Shown here one piece after another: positions 9,260 to 18,865 of a stretch of 64,000 nucleotides of DNA. A program made the position numbers and the translations under genes. Source of the stretch: CAIRTM01 sp963723235 (lineage in GTDB: Bacteria; Desulfobacterota; WTBG01; CAIYCZ01; CAIRTM01). The notes under the pieces were generated by a model. It was not told where the DNA came from and did not search any database. It worked only from the letters and a program-made list of their open reading frames with translations. Positions within the stretch are counted from its first letter, which is position 1. Every line of letters starts with the position of its first letter. The DNA lies in assembly GCA_963723235.1 (NCBI GenBank), contig CAVRPV010000016.1, positions 1-64,000 of the forward strand. The letters are read 5' to 3'.

Positions 9260-10562
9260 ATGGCAATTTTTGATACGCGCATGGAGTGCTGTCCGCGCGA
9301 GGAACTGGAGCAGCTGCAGCTGGAGCGCCTGCAATCAGTACTCAACCGGGTCTATAAAAACGTCGCCTTCTACCGCAGCCTGTTTGATGAGCGCGCCATT
9401 GTTCCCGAAGACATCTGAACCATGCAGGATTTTCAAAAACTGCCCTTCACCACGCGCCGGGACCTGAGCGACAACTACCCGTACGGCATGTTCGCGGTGC
9501 CCCTGCGCGAGGTTGTGCGCATACACACCGCAACAGACACCACCGATACACCCACCGTAGTCGGCTACAGTGAACATGATCTGAAGACCTGGGCCGCGCT
9601 TGTGGCCCGGTTCCTGACCGCCGGAGACGTGACCCGCGACGATGTCATCCAGATATCATTCCGCTACGGTCTTTTCAGCGGCGCCTTCGGGCTGCACCAT
9701 GGCGCCGAGCTGATCGGCGCGTCGGTTATCCCGGCCTCAAGCGAGCACACCGACCGCCAGATACGCATCATGCAGGACTACCGCACAAGCGTGCTCGTCG
9801 CAACCCCCTCCTTCGCGCTGCTGCTTGCCGACAGGATGGAGGCGCTCGGCATTGACCCCAAGCAGCTGATGCTCAAACGCGGGCTGTTCGGCGGTGAGAT
9901 CTGGTCTGAGAACACCCGGCAGCAGATCCAGCAGCGGCTGTTCATCGAAGCCCTGGACAATTACGGCGTCAGCGAACTGATGGGACCCGGCATTGCCGGC
10001 GAATGCTGTGAGCGCGCCGGGCATGCATATCTGCGAGGACCATATTCTGCCGGAAATCATTGACCCTGAAACGGGCGCGCCGCTGCCTCCGGGTGAAACC
10101 GGCGAGCTGGTACTGACCACGCTGACCAGGGAGGCGTTTCCGCTGGTTCGCTATCGCACGGGCGATGTGACCAGCCTTGACTACCGGCCCTGTGCCTGCG
10201 GCCGCACCCTGGTGCGCATGCGGCGCATCGAGCGCCGGACCGATGATATCATTATCATCAAGGGCATCAATATCGTTCCGCAGCAGATCGAAAAAATTCT
10301 CATGGAAATCGAAGGCGTTGAACCGCATTACCGGGTCATCGTCAGCCGCGAGAACAACCGGGACATGCTCACGCTGCATGTTGCGGTCTCGGATCATGTT
10401 TTCCTTGACGAGGTCAAACATCACGCCTCGTTCCTGGAGCGCCTGCGGGGTGAACTCATCCGCAGGCTGGGCATACGCGTTGAGGTGAAGCTCACGGAGC
10501 GGCGCACGCTTGACCGCGAACTTGAAACCAGCCCACGCGTTGTTGATACGCGCCGGCTTTAG
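9260..10562 (+). pseudogene. Degenerate phenylacetate-CoA-ligase-like protein with in-frame stop and broken ATP loop
   Basis: PaaK-family adenylate-forming ligase by overall sequence: LPFTTRRDLSDNYPYGMFAVP, ELMGPGIAGEC, RYRTGDVTS, CACGRTLVRM, and a C-terminal ACT-like AMP-binding_C domain. It differs from the intact copy at 14937 in three ways. First, codon 53 is TGA (9416-9418), in frame with both flanking parts. Second, the phosphate-binding loop that reads ASSGTTGKP in active PaaK proteins is TATDTTDTP here, losing both glycines and the lysine. Third, there is a frameshift near 10018. The loop changes are several independent substitutions, so they are unlikely to be read errors. This copy has probably lost adenylation or changed function. 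It is the last gene behind livF. Confidence 0.75.
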
Positions 10563-10893
10563 CCGCGTGCTGAGCTGAATTCTGCGGCTGCTGTCAGCGT
10601 CGGCCGCAGGCCTGCGCCATGGGCACAACGGCCGTTAAAAATAATTAATATCAGGGTACTGAAAACGTTATTTTTTTATTGCATTGCTTTTTCCTGAATG
10701 GTATAAAGTCTCAACAAAAAACACCGATAATTATACAGATGTCGCCGATGAGCTCTTCGGTTGGACCATCTAACTGTACGTAATAAGCAGTACAATTAAT
10801 TTTTTTTAAGGCTTAGCTTTCCCCTGGCCCGGTTATAAAAACGGTGCAGCTTGGCTGCGCAGCAAAGAGAACCCTGAAAAAGACAGGAATACC
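10563..10893. other. Intergenic region ahead of the porin gene
   Basis: 330 bp without a gene. It contains the candidate promoter at 10679-10707. If that is used, the porin mRNA has a leader of about 180 nt with small inverted repeats (for example GTAC...GTAC before a T-run near 10800, and GCAGC...GCTGC near 10847). I could not match these to a known riboswitch. Confidence 0.4.
10679..10707 (+). promoter_or_regulatory. Candidate sigma-70 promoter of the porin gene
   Basis: TTGCAT (10679-10684) and TATAAA (10702-10707) have a 17 bp spacer. They lie about 190 bp before the porin start codon, implying a long untranslated leader. Confidence 0.5.
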
Positions 10894-12323
10894 ATGATGA
10901 AAAACCTGAAATGTATTGTGGTGATCGGATGTTTCCTCGGCATGTGCCTGGCAGGAACAGGCATTGCCAATGCCGCGTCATCGGACGTTGAAAAGCAGCT
11001 CCAGATGATGCGTCAGCAGATGGAAATGATGCAGAAAAAAATGATGGAGATGGAAAAAGAGCTGCAAACCACTCAGCAAAACGCAGCGCAGGCCCAGACC
11101 CAGTCTCAGCAGACCTCTCAGGAAGTACAGAAACAGATGACCGATGTTGCCGGCAGGTTCAAGGCGCTTGATGACCTGACAACTAAATTCGGACATATCA
11201 AGCTCAACGGCTATGTCAGATCGCGCTGGTGGACAGGTCAACATCGAGCAAAGCAGCTTTGATGTTACCGAAATTGCCCTGCAGCTGCGCTATGACGTAA
11301 GCGAAAATATCTCCGGAGAATTCCACCTGTGGTATCACCCCAGCGGCAATGACAACCCAGCCAACGAATACTCCAACTGGGCCGGGCCTACCACGTTTTT
11401 TGAATCGGCTTTCGCCGAATTCAGGAACCTCAACATACCCTTGGGGGACGAACTCGGGCAAATCAACGGCAAGCTGATAGTCGGTAAAACCCGCAACCAG
11501 GCGTTTGGTATTGTACCCGGAGGAAACTACGCCGGCCGTGTTACAAGCGACTACAGCTTGTTTCATACAAGTATTAATATCTCCCGCATTACCGGCATTC
11601 AATACCTGACAAACTATAAAAACTTCAAGTGGAACTTCGCCGTTTTTAACGGGTACGGCTATTTAGGTAATACTTACAATAATGCTTTCGGTGGCAGAAA
11701 TGCCGGCATAAAACAGATTGCCGTAGCCCAGGAAAATACCGATGATAACTCGAACAAGGCCTTCAGCACCCGGCTGGCCTATGCCTTCCCGAGAAACAGA
11801 CTACTACGACAACCTTGAAATCGGCGTATCCTATCTCACCCAGACAATCACAGACAATGATCGGCAAAACATCTACAACATCACGGGCAGAGGCCCTGCT
11901 ACTGCCGGCCTGCTCTCGAAGCCGGTGGAGTCTTATAGCAAGAACGACCAGAAAATAGGACTTGATTTTGCATACGACAAAGGTCCGTTCCTGTTCAAGG
12001 CTGAATTCGTGCGCGGCGAGACCTCGGATATAGATGCTGACTACTGGTACGTCATGCCCGGCTACTGCCTGAGCAAAGTCAGCCGTATCCCCCTGGATTT
12101 CTTTATACGCTATTCGGCGGCGGATTATGACGAACGCACATATGCCAACTTATCTGCCAGCGGCGGCTGGGACAAGTCACAGTGGACCCCGCTGATGGTC
12201 TGGACCATTCATCCGCGCGCCAAAGTCTACTTTGAATACTACTTCAACGATACCGACGCGCCGAGTGGCATAAGCCCAGAGGGCAACAATTACGGCTTTA
12301 TTGAGTTGATTCTCCTCTACTAA
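10894..12323 (+). CDS. Outer-membrane porin with N-terminal coiled coil (frameshifted)
   Basis: About 475 aa when read across two frame changes (near 11233 and 11797). The signal peptide MKNLKCIVVIGCFLGMCLAGTGIANA is followed by a Met/Gln-rich coiled coil (VEKQLQMMRQQMEMMQKKM and on, to about residue 85). Such a coiled coil holds some trimeric porins together or spans the periplasm. The rest is alternating amphipathic beta-strand sequence (IKLNGYVRSRWW, ISGEFHLWYHPSGND, FLFKAEFVRGE, AKVYFEYYFND). It ends in FIELILLY, an aromatic C-terminus of the type recognised by BAM. It lies between the Liv transporter and the ior operon, so it may be the outer-membrane entry route for the same substrates (inference). 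Confidence 0.8.
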
Positions 12324-12345
12324 AAAGCCCAAAACAACAGTACAC

Positions 12346-12380
12346 AAAAAAAGGTGAGCAGCGACTGCTCGCCTTTTTTT
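12346..12380 (+). terminator. Rho-independent terminator after the porin gene
   Basis: AAGGTGAGCA / TGCTCGCCTT stem with one G-U pair, 5 nt loop, preceded by an A-run and followed by seven T residues (12373-12380). Confidence 0.9.
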
Positions 12381-12404
12381 GTACCTGTTCGCACAGCTTT
12401 TCTG

Positions 12405-12433
12405 TTGACTCAAAACCGGGACAGGAGTATAGT
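12405..12433 (+). promoter_or_regulatory. Sigma-70 promoter of the iorAB-paaK-ACT operon
   Basis: TTGACT (12405-12410) and TATAGT (12428-12433) with a 17 bp spacer, immediately after the porin terminator and about 60 bp before iorA. Confidence 0.75.
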
Positions 12434-12492
12434 TGTTTCATAAAAAAACGCATTGTCCTTCCCGTGACAATCTCTGAAACACACCTGAAACG

Positions 12493-14343
12493 ATGCCGAA
12501 AAAAAAGACAGCAATGAAAGTTTTACTCTCAGGCAATGAGGCGATCGCGCGCGGTGCCTATGAAGCAGGGGTCAGCGTTGCCTCGGCCTATCCCGGAACG
12601 CCCAGCACGGAAATTCTCGAAAACATCGCCCAGTACAAAGACATCTATGCCGAGTGGGCACCCAATGAAAAAGTGGCCCTGGAGGTGGCAACAGGCGCGG
12701 CAATTGCGGGTGCGCGGGCCATGGCAGCCATGAAGCATGTCGGCGTTAATGTTGCAGCAGATCCGCTCTTTACGGCATCCTATACGGGCGTGCGCGGCGG
12801 GCTTGTCATAATTTCAGCCGATGACCCGGACATGCACAGCTCACAGAATGAGCAGGATAACCGCAACTACGCCAAGTTCTCCAAAGTTCCCATGCTTGAG
12901 CCAGCCGACAGCCAGGAGGCAAAAGAATTCGTGCGGATTGCCTTTGAGCTGAGCGAGCAGTTCGACACCCCGGTATTCATCAGGATGACCACCCGGACCT
13001 CGCATGCAAAGTCCGTGGTCAGCTTGAGGAGCCGCACGCGGACGCACGCAATTTCTTGGAGCGCATCGCAAGAATGGAACCGGCGAAAACGGGCGCGCCT
13101 CCGTTCTGGGCGCGTTCCTCGTCCACCCGCAGCGGTCGAAATTTGTCATGCTCCCCCAGCAATGCCCGCAACCGGCACCCCTTTGTTGAAGAGCGGCTCA
13201 AAAAACTCGGCGCGTTTGCCGACACATTCGAGCGCAATGAAATCATCATGCAGGACAACTCCTGCGGCATTATTACCAGCGGCGTTTCATATCAGTATGC
13301 ACGCGAGAGCTTCCCGGAAAAATCGTTCCTGAAGCTTGCCATGGTATACCCCCTTCCGGTTGCAAAAATCAGGCAGTTTGCGGCACAGGTTAAAAAGCTG
13401 TACGTTTTTGAGGAACTGGACCCGTTCTTTGAGGATCAAATCAAGGCCCTCGGCATTGAGGTTACGGGCAAAGCAGTGTTTCCGATCTGCGGCGAGTTCA
13501 ACCCCTCGGTTGCGGCACAGGGTATTGCCGGCGTGCAGGACCGCCGAAACGAGCCCCCGCTTGTTCAATACCTGCCGCCGCGGCCGCCGAACATGTGTCC
13601 GGGCTGCCCGCATCGCGGCATTTTCTACACGCTGAAAAAAATGAAGTGTTTGTCGCCGGCGATATCGGCTGCTACACCCTTGGCGCCCTGCCGCCCCTGA
13701 AGGCGATGGACACCTGCATCTGCATGGGCGGAGGCATAGGCTGCGCCAGGGCATTGACAAGGCCCTGCGCAATAAAATCTCCGGCAAACCGTGGCGGTTA
13801 TCGGCGATTCGACATTCCTGCATTCCGGCATCACGGGCCTGCTCGATATCGTCTACAACAGGGGCGCATGCACGGTCATTATCCTTGACAACCGCATTAC
13901 CGCCATGACCGGCAGGCAGGAGCATCCCGGCACCGGATATACCCTGCAGGGGCAGGAAACCAAAGCATCAATTACGAAATGCTGTGCAGGGCTCTCGGGG
14001 TTGAGCATATCCGCACGGTCGATCCATATGATCCTGAAGCAGGTTAAAGAAGTTATCAGCGAAGAGGTAAACCGGCCCGAGCCGTCCGTCATTATTTCGG
14101 AAGCGGCCGTGCAAACTGCACCGCCGGAGTCAAAGCAACCCCCGGTAGTGCCGTATACGGTCGAAGAGGATCTCTGCAGGGGCTGCCGTGCCTGCCTGCA
14201 GATCGGCTGTCCGGCGCTTGAGTGGAAGCCTGCAGCGACCAGTTGACAAGGCGTTCATTAACCAGGCGCTGTGCGCGGGGTGCTCGGTCTGCGCGCAACT
14301 GTGCCTTATCGATGCAATCGTGAGAACTGAAGAACATGAGTAA
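12493..14343 (+). CDS. iorA: Indolepyruvate:ferredoxin oxidoreductase, alpha subunit (frameshifted)
   Basis: Thiamine-pyrophosphate enzyme subunit that oxidises aryl 2-oxo acids (indolepyruvate, phenylpyruvate) to aryl-acetyl-CoA with ferredoxin. The N-terminus LLSGNEAIARGAYEAGVSVASAYPGTPSTEILENIA is diagnostic. The central part has NMCPGCPHRGIFYTLKK and the TPP-binding GDIGCYTLGALPP...CMGGGIG. The C-terminus has ferredoxin-type clusters (CRGCRACLQIGCPALEW, then CAGCSVCAQLCLIDAI). Frame changes are inferred near 13017, 13120, 13645, 13755 and 14228. Reading through them gives a family-length protein (about 615 aa) with both [4Fe-4S] sites. The stop TAA at 14341-14343 overlaps the iorB start. 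An in-frame ATG at 12514 could be the true start. Confidence 0.87.
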
Positions 14344-14940
14344 CGCGACAAAAAATATTTTGATGGCAGGCGTTGGCGGGCAGGGCGTTATTCTTGCAAG
14401 CGAGATTGTGTCCGAGGCCATGATGCTGGCCGGCTTTGATGTCAAAAAAAGCGAAGTGCACGGCATGGCCCAGCGGGGCGGTCAGTGTCACCACCCATGT
14501 CCGTTTCGGCAAAAAAGTCTATTCGCCCCTCATCAAGGACGGCGAGGTTGACATCCTTTTTTCGTTTGAACTGCTGGAAACAATGCGCTTTCTGCACTGC
14601 GTTAAGAGCCTGATCCGTCATTCTCGTCAATAACCAGAAAATACTGCCGCCGTCGGTGACGCTCGGCAAGGATGAGTATCCGGACAACATTGCCGGGCTG
14701 CTGTCAGAAACGCTATCCGCGCTTTGAACTGGTGAATGCTCTGGGGCTGGCACAACAGGCCGGCAATGCCAAGGCAGTTAATGTGGCCTTTGTCGGCGCG
14801 CTGTCGCGGTTTTTTGATGTGGCGGAAAATATCTGGCATGAGGCCATAGAAGCAATGCTGCCGCCGAAGCTGGTCGAGGTTAATTTAAAAGCCTTTGCCT
14901 TGGGAGAGACAACACAAAACTACAGGAGGTTTCCCTATGA
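14336..14940 (+). CDS. iorB: Indolepyruvate:ferredoxin oxidoreductase, beta subunit (frameshifted)
   Basis: Gamma-domain subunit partner of IorA. It starts MSNATKNILMAGVGGQGVILASEIVSEAMMLAGFDVKKSEVHGMAQRGG, the standard IorB opening, overlapping iorA by 8 bp. Shifts near 14482, 14615 and 14712 separate SVTTHVRFGKKVYSPLI, FSFELLETMRFL and FELVNALGLAQQAGNAKAVN. The end is uncertain: restoring one base near 14905 gives ..TKLQEVSL and a TGA at 14938-14940 that overlaps the paaK ATG. Without that repair the frame runs on into paaK. Length of about 200 aa fits the family. Confidence 0.83.
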
Positions 14941-16246
14941 TCTGGAACGAGGAATTCGAAACCCTGCCGCGGGAGGCGCTGGAGAGCCTGCAGCTCAAAA
15001 GGCTGAAGGCAACGGTCGACCGCGTGTATGCCACCGTTCCGTTTTACAAGAAAAAATTTGATGAAACCGGGCTTAAGCCTTCGCATATCAAGTCGCTCAA
15101 GGACATGCGGCTGCTGCCCTTTACCGTCAAGACCGACCTGCGCGACAACTATCCCTTCGGCCTGTTCAGCGTTCCCATGTGAAAGCGTCGTGCGCGTGCA
15201 TGCCTCATCCGGCACCACGGGCAAGCCCATCGTGGTCGGGTACACCAAGCGCGACATCGATACCTGGGCGGAACTCATGGCCCGCACCCTGACCGCAGCG
15301 GGCATTCATCAAGGGCGACATCGTCCACAATTCCTATGGCTACGGCCTTTTTACCGGCGGCCTGGGTGCGCATTACGGCGCCGAGCGCATCGGCGCCTCG
15401 GTCATTCCCATTTCCGGCGGCAATACAAAGCGCCAGATCATGATCATGAAAGATTTCGGCCCCACGGCCATCACCTGCACGCCTTCCTATGCCCTGCACC
15501 TTGCCGATGTGGCCCGTGATATGGGCATTGACCCGGCCAAGGACTTCAAGATCAGGGTCGGCTGTTTCGGCGCGGAGCCGTGGTCGGAAAATATGCGCGG
15601 AGCAGATTGAAAAAATATTCAATATCGACGCAATCGATATTTTCGGGCTGACCGAGGTCATCGGCCCCGGCGTCTCAAGCGAATGCCTCGAGGCTAAAAA
15701 AGGCCTGCATGTTTTTGAAGACCACTTTATCCCTGAAATTATCGATCCCGAAACGGGTGAGCCGCTGCCCTACGGCGAAAAAGGCGAGCTTGTTTTCACC
15801 TCGATCACCAAGGAAGCCTTCCCGGTTATCCGCTACCGAACCCGCGACATATCATGCCTGAACCCGGAGCTGTGCGTCTGCGGCCGCACCTTTGTGCGCA
15901 TGGAGCGCATTACCGGGCAGAACCGACGACATGCTCATTATTCGCGGCGTCAACGTATTCCCCTCGCAGATTGAAAGCGCGCTCATGCAGATCGAGGGCC
16001 TTGAGCCGCACTATCAGCTCATCGTCGACCGCAAGGACAACCTGGACACCATCGAGGTGCAGGTCGAGGTCAACGAAAAAATATTCTCCGACGAGGTGAA
16101 GCAGCTTGAGGTGATTGAGAAGCGCGTCGTGCATGACATCAAGGAAATGTTCGGCGTGTCCTGCAAGTGCAAGCTTGTTGAGCCAAAGACCATCACAGCG
16201 CAGCGAGGGCAAGGCCCAGCGCGTTATCGACAAGCGGAAATTATAA
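14937..16246 (+). CDS. paaK: Phenylacetate-CoA ligase family protein (frameshifted)
   Basis: AMP-forming aryl-acyl-CoA ligase of PaaK type, about 436 aa on reconstruction. The ribosome site AGGAGG sits in the end of iorB. Key motifs are intact: HASSGTTGKPIVVGYT (ATP loop), NSYGYGLFTGGLGAHYGAE, TPSYALHLADVA, FGAEPWSE, FGLTEVIGPGVSSEC, RYRTRDIS and CVCGRTFVRMERITG. Single-base shifts lie near 15180, 15307, 15600, 15918 and 16199; corrected, the protein ends VIDKRKL at 16246. Pairing of iorAB with a PaaK is a recurrent arrangement in anaerobes and archaea. It interconverts arylacetyl-CoA and arylacetate, in the breakdown direction yielding ATP-equivalent energy, or in reverse activating arylacetates for aromatic amino-acid synthesis. 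Confidence 0.87.
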
Positions 16247-16271
16247 ATAGATAATTCGGGATTTGGGATTA

Positions 16272-16315
16272 AGGAATTGAACACCTGAATCAAAACCCTA
16301 CAATTCCTAATTTTT
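16272..16315 (+). promoter_or_regulatory. Hairpin with T-run directly before the ACT gene ribosome site
   Basis: AGGAATTG (16272-16279) pairs perfectly with CAATTCCT (16301-16308), followed by TTTTT (16311-16315) and at once by the AGGAGG ribosome site of the ACT-domain gene. It could act as a weak terminator or attenuator between paaK and that gene. Confidence 0.5.
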
Positions 16316-16325
16316 AGGAGGCACT

Positions 16326-16754
16326 ATGAAAGTAGAACAGATATCGGTGTTTCTGGAAAATAAATCGGGCCGTCTGGCTGAGGTCATGCGGGTGCTGGGC
16401 AGCGCAGGCATCAATATCCGGGCGCTTTCCATCGCCGACACGTCCGATTTCGGCATTCTGCGCATCATCGTCAATGACAAGGAAAAGGCCTTGACGCGCT
16501 CAAGGACAATGATTTCACGGTGAGCAAGACCGAGGTAGTTGCGGTTGAAGTGCCGGACAGCCCCGGCGGGCTTTCAAAAATACTCGATCTGCTCGAAAGC
16601 AAAGGTAAATGTTGAGTACATGTATGCCTTTATCGAACGCCATGCCGACAACGCGGTCATTATTTTCCGTTTTGATGAAAATGATAAGGCCGTCACGGTT
16701 CTTCAAAAAGCGGGCATCACCATTCTGGGCAGCCAGGAAATCTATAATCGCTGA
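16326..16754 (+). CDS. Tandem ACT-domain amino-acid-binding protein (frameshifted)
   Basis: About 142 aa, two ACT domains and nothing else. The first is QISVFLENKSGRLAEVMRVLGSAGINIRALSIADTSDFGILRIIV. After a shift near 16494 the second reads VAVEVPDSPGGLSKILDLLESK, and after another near 16606 VNVEYMYAFIERHADNAVIIFRFDENDKAV. ACT pairs bind amino acids at their interface and usually act as allosteric or regulatory sensors. Stand-alone double ACT proteins are commonly encoded beside ior/paaK genes in deltaproteobacteria. The likely role is sensing an aromatic or branched amino acid for this pathway. The start is fixed by an AGGAGG site 4 bp upstream. The gene ends the operon before the terminator at 16841. 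Confidence 0.85.
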
Positions 16755-16833
16755 TTTTCTTGCTGTACGTAAAAGGGCAGACGACGGGTCTGCCCCGCTC
16801 AATACCCCTGTGCAATCCGAGAATAAAATACCT

Positions 16834-16868
16834 AAAAAAAAGGCAGGGCCATGTGGCCCTGCCTTTTG
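16834..16868. terminator. Bidirectional terminator between convergent genes
   Basis: AGGCAGGGCC / GGCCCTGCCT stem of 10 bp with an ATGT loop, flanked by seven A on the left and TTTT on the right. It can terminate both the plus-strand ior operon and the minus-strand surface-protein gene. Confidence 0.9.
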
Positions 16869-16899
16869 TGTTATCCGTTTTTGCCGGCTGTCAGAGCGG

Positions 16900-18166
16900 C
16901 TATTCCACCGCAAAGTAGTAAAAGTTCGTCGAAGAGGTGCGCTGACCGGCACAATCCTGCATGTCAAAATGAAACTGATACATCCCGTTTTCCAGGCTCT
17001 CAACCGGCAGCGTGGTGTAGGCGTACCTTTTACCCGTCGGATCAGCGCTGACCGTAATCCATGTCCACGCCGTATCGTCTACCTTGCGATACCGCGCACG
17101 ATGCGTACACAGACCTGCGCAGGAAGCATAATCATCGCTGAATGTCCACACCACCCTATAGTTCTGGTCAAGCAAAAAAGCTCCTGACGCCGAGGTTGGC
17201 AATACCGGCCACGAGCCTGCTGCCAGAAACGGACCATCCCCGATCACCGGCGGTGCATCTGAGGTTGCAACCCGGAAATAGTATTCACCCGACCGCGTAG
17301 TCTGACCAACACAGTCGGTTACTGAAAACCGGAAGGCATATGTCGTGGCGTTTTGCAGGCTCTCAACCGGAAGCTTTACATACGCAAAGCGTGTCCCATC
17401 ACGGTCGGTGCCAACCTCAAGAGCGCTCCATTTGCTTTCACCGACCGCACGGTACTCGGCAATGTGACTACAGAGCTTTGTGGTTCTGCAGCCAACGTAA
17501 TCATCACTAAAAGTCCACAGCACCCTATAGTTCGTCTCAAGGACCATAGGGCTCTCAGATGATGTCGGCAATACCGGCCAAGGGCCGGCGGCTAAAAACG
17601 GACCGTCGCCGATTTCCGGCGGCTGGTCGGCGCATATGTCTGCAGGATAACCCTCCCACTCTGGACTTGTAAATCCTTTAGCTTCCTTGGTGTAACAGAC
17701 TTTAAATTCAGGGTCGCAACCCTTAAAAAACAGCCTCACCCATCTTGGGTGCATGCCCGCGAAAATACGCAAAGGCTAAAGTGCTGCATTCCATAAACGC
17801 CGAATCCTCAATTTCAAAAACGCTTTCAGGTATTGCTATGCTGGTCAGTCCGGTGCAGTAAGCGAAAGCCGCATACTCGATACTTTCAACGCTCGCGGGA
17901 ATTGTTATGCTGACCAGATCGGTGCACTCGGCAAACGCCTTATCTCCGATACGGGTAACGAGTGATTCTTTTATATACTCGGGTATTTCAATAACGCTTT
18001 CCCCACCAGCATAACCAGTAATTGTCATTTCGCCGTTTTGTTCTTCCGTGAAGCAAAATCCTTCCCATTCATTGCCGGAGCATTTTGACTCACATTTAGC
18101 AAAAGCGCCGGTTGTCATAAAAAGCCACAGGCACACCGTCAATCCAATTATGATTTTCTTCAACAT
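16900..18166 (-). CDS. BspA-type leucine-rich-repeat surface protein with two extracellular modules (frameshifted)
   Basis: Two minus-strand frames form one gene of about 421 aa. The start at 18166 has a strong GGAGGAGGAG ribosome site and a signal peptide ending TTGAFA. Residues about 50-147 are LRR_5/BspA-like repeats (VTRIGDKAFAECTDLVSITIPASVESIEYAAFAYC and so on). They end in RGHAPKMGEAVF, which runs into FKGCDPEFKVCYTKEAKGF in the next frame, exactly as in BspA proteins. The break is one extra A in an A6 run at 17725-17730. Two copies of the GPFLAAG module follow, about 17272-17604 and 16903-17235, each with conserved Cys residues and ending YYFRVA or YYFAVE. It is probably exported and surface-exposed. 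The upstream 200 bp has no clear promoter. Confidence 0.82.
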
Positions 18167-18484
18167 ACTGTCTCCTCCTCCTTAAAAAATTTTTTATACC
18201 TCAATGCTGAAACGCTACGTACATACACCCCCATATAATATCGGGCTACCGAGGTTTTTTAATGAAAACAACCCCATAATATTATGCCCGTTATAATCGA
18301 AAAACGCATTTGTGACACCCTGCTCCCAACTCGGCATCGGTCAACACTATACGCTCTAGACAGACAAAACAATGGCCCCAAGGTCTATATTTCGGGCACG
18401 AAAGGGCCTATGGGCAGGAGAGGTAATGGTTTGGATGCAGTAGTCACTTGGCCTGACAGGTAACGGTTTTGTGTCAGATCAGCC

Positions 18485-18509
18485 GTAGGGTGCGCACGGC
18501 GCACCCTAC
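18485..18509. repeat. GTAGGGTGCGC perfect palindrome
   Basis: Two 11 bp arms (GTAGGGTGCGC / GCGCACCCTAC) flank a 3 nt loop. This intergenic hairpin sequence is widespread in many bacterial genomes and is not a terminator, having no T-run. Confidence 0.75.
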
Positions 18510-18539
18510 GTTCTACGATACGATGACACCTTCCATGTG

Positions 18540-18637
18540 GCCGGACAAAACGTAGTGTGTCCGGCTTGTTCTTCATTGGATTATTCTGCCGGACACGCTG
18601 CGTCCTTCGACTTCGCTCAGGACATGCTTTGTCCGGC
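18540..18637. repeat. GCCGGACA / TGTCCGGC palindromic repeats, two units
   Basis: Unit 1 pairs 18540-18547 with 18558-18565. Unit 2 pairs 18588-18595 with 18630-18637 and encloses CTTCGACTTCGCTCAGGA. The same combination of arms and enclosed element recurs at 37167-37265, and partial relatives occur at 29555 and 33171. Confidence 0.75.
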
Positions 18638-18713
18638 CTACATGTGGTGATGTATTGCACGCATTATGTATTACGAGGCGCTTTATGTCCGGCCCCGTAA
18701 CCAGCCCCCTGTC

Positions 18714-18743
18714 TTGACAGCTGCATAACCGCCATAGTATAGC
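18714..18743 (+). promoter_or_regulatory. Candidate promoter of the META-domain lipoprotein gene
   Basis: TTGACA at 18714-18719 is a perfect -35 box. The best -10 is TATAGC at 18738-18743 with an 18 bp spacer. The leader would be about 115 nt. Confidence 0.45.
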
Positions 18744-18865
18744 TCAACAAAGTGCAATAGCTGCAGGGCACTCCATAATCACACTGAACGGGCCTTACAA
18801 ATCATAGAGCATGTGTCGATGCACACCACATGCAATAACCATACATTATGAGAAAGGAACAGGCT

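Larger units (their letters stand above)
18167..18865. other. Repeat-rich intergenic region
   Basis: About 700 bp between divergent genes. Apart from the repeat elements at 18485-18637 and the candidate promoter at 18714-18743, it holds no credible gene. The part at 18180-18300 is A+T-rich. GTCCGGCC appears a further time near 18687, suggesting more than one insertion of the same repeat family. Confidence 0.5.

Noticed and set aside
9416..9418. TGA in the first PaaK copy as selenocysteine or stop-codon recoding
   Set aside because: The position is a linker, not a conserved Cys. No selenocysteine-insertion hairpin is visible after it, and TGA is a normal stop elsewhere in the window. The gene is also degenerate in its ATP loop.
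4613..16754. Programmed ribosomal frameshifting across the liv-ior block
   Set aside because: The sites share no slippery heptamer or common motif, include both insertions and deletions, and number about thirty. Sequence error is simpler.
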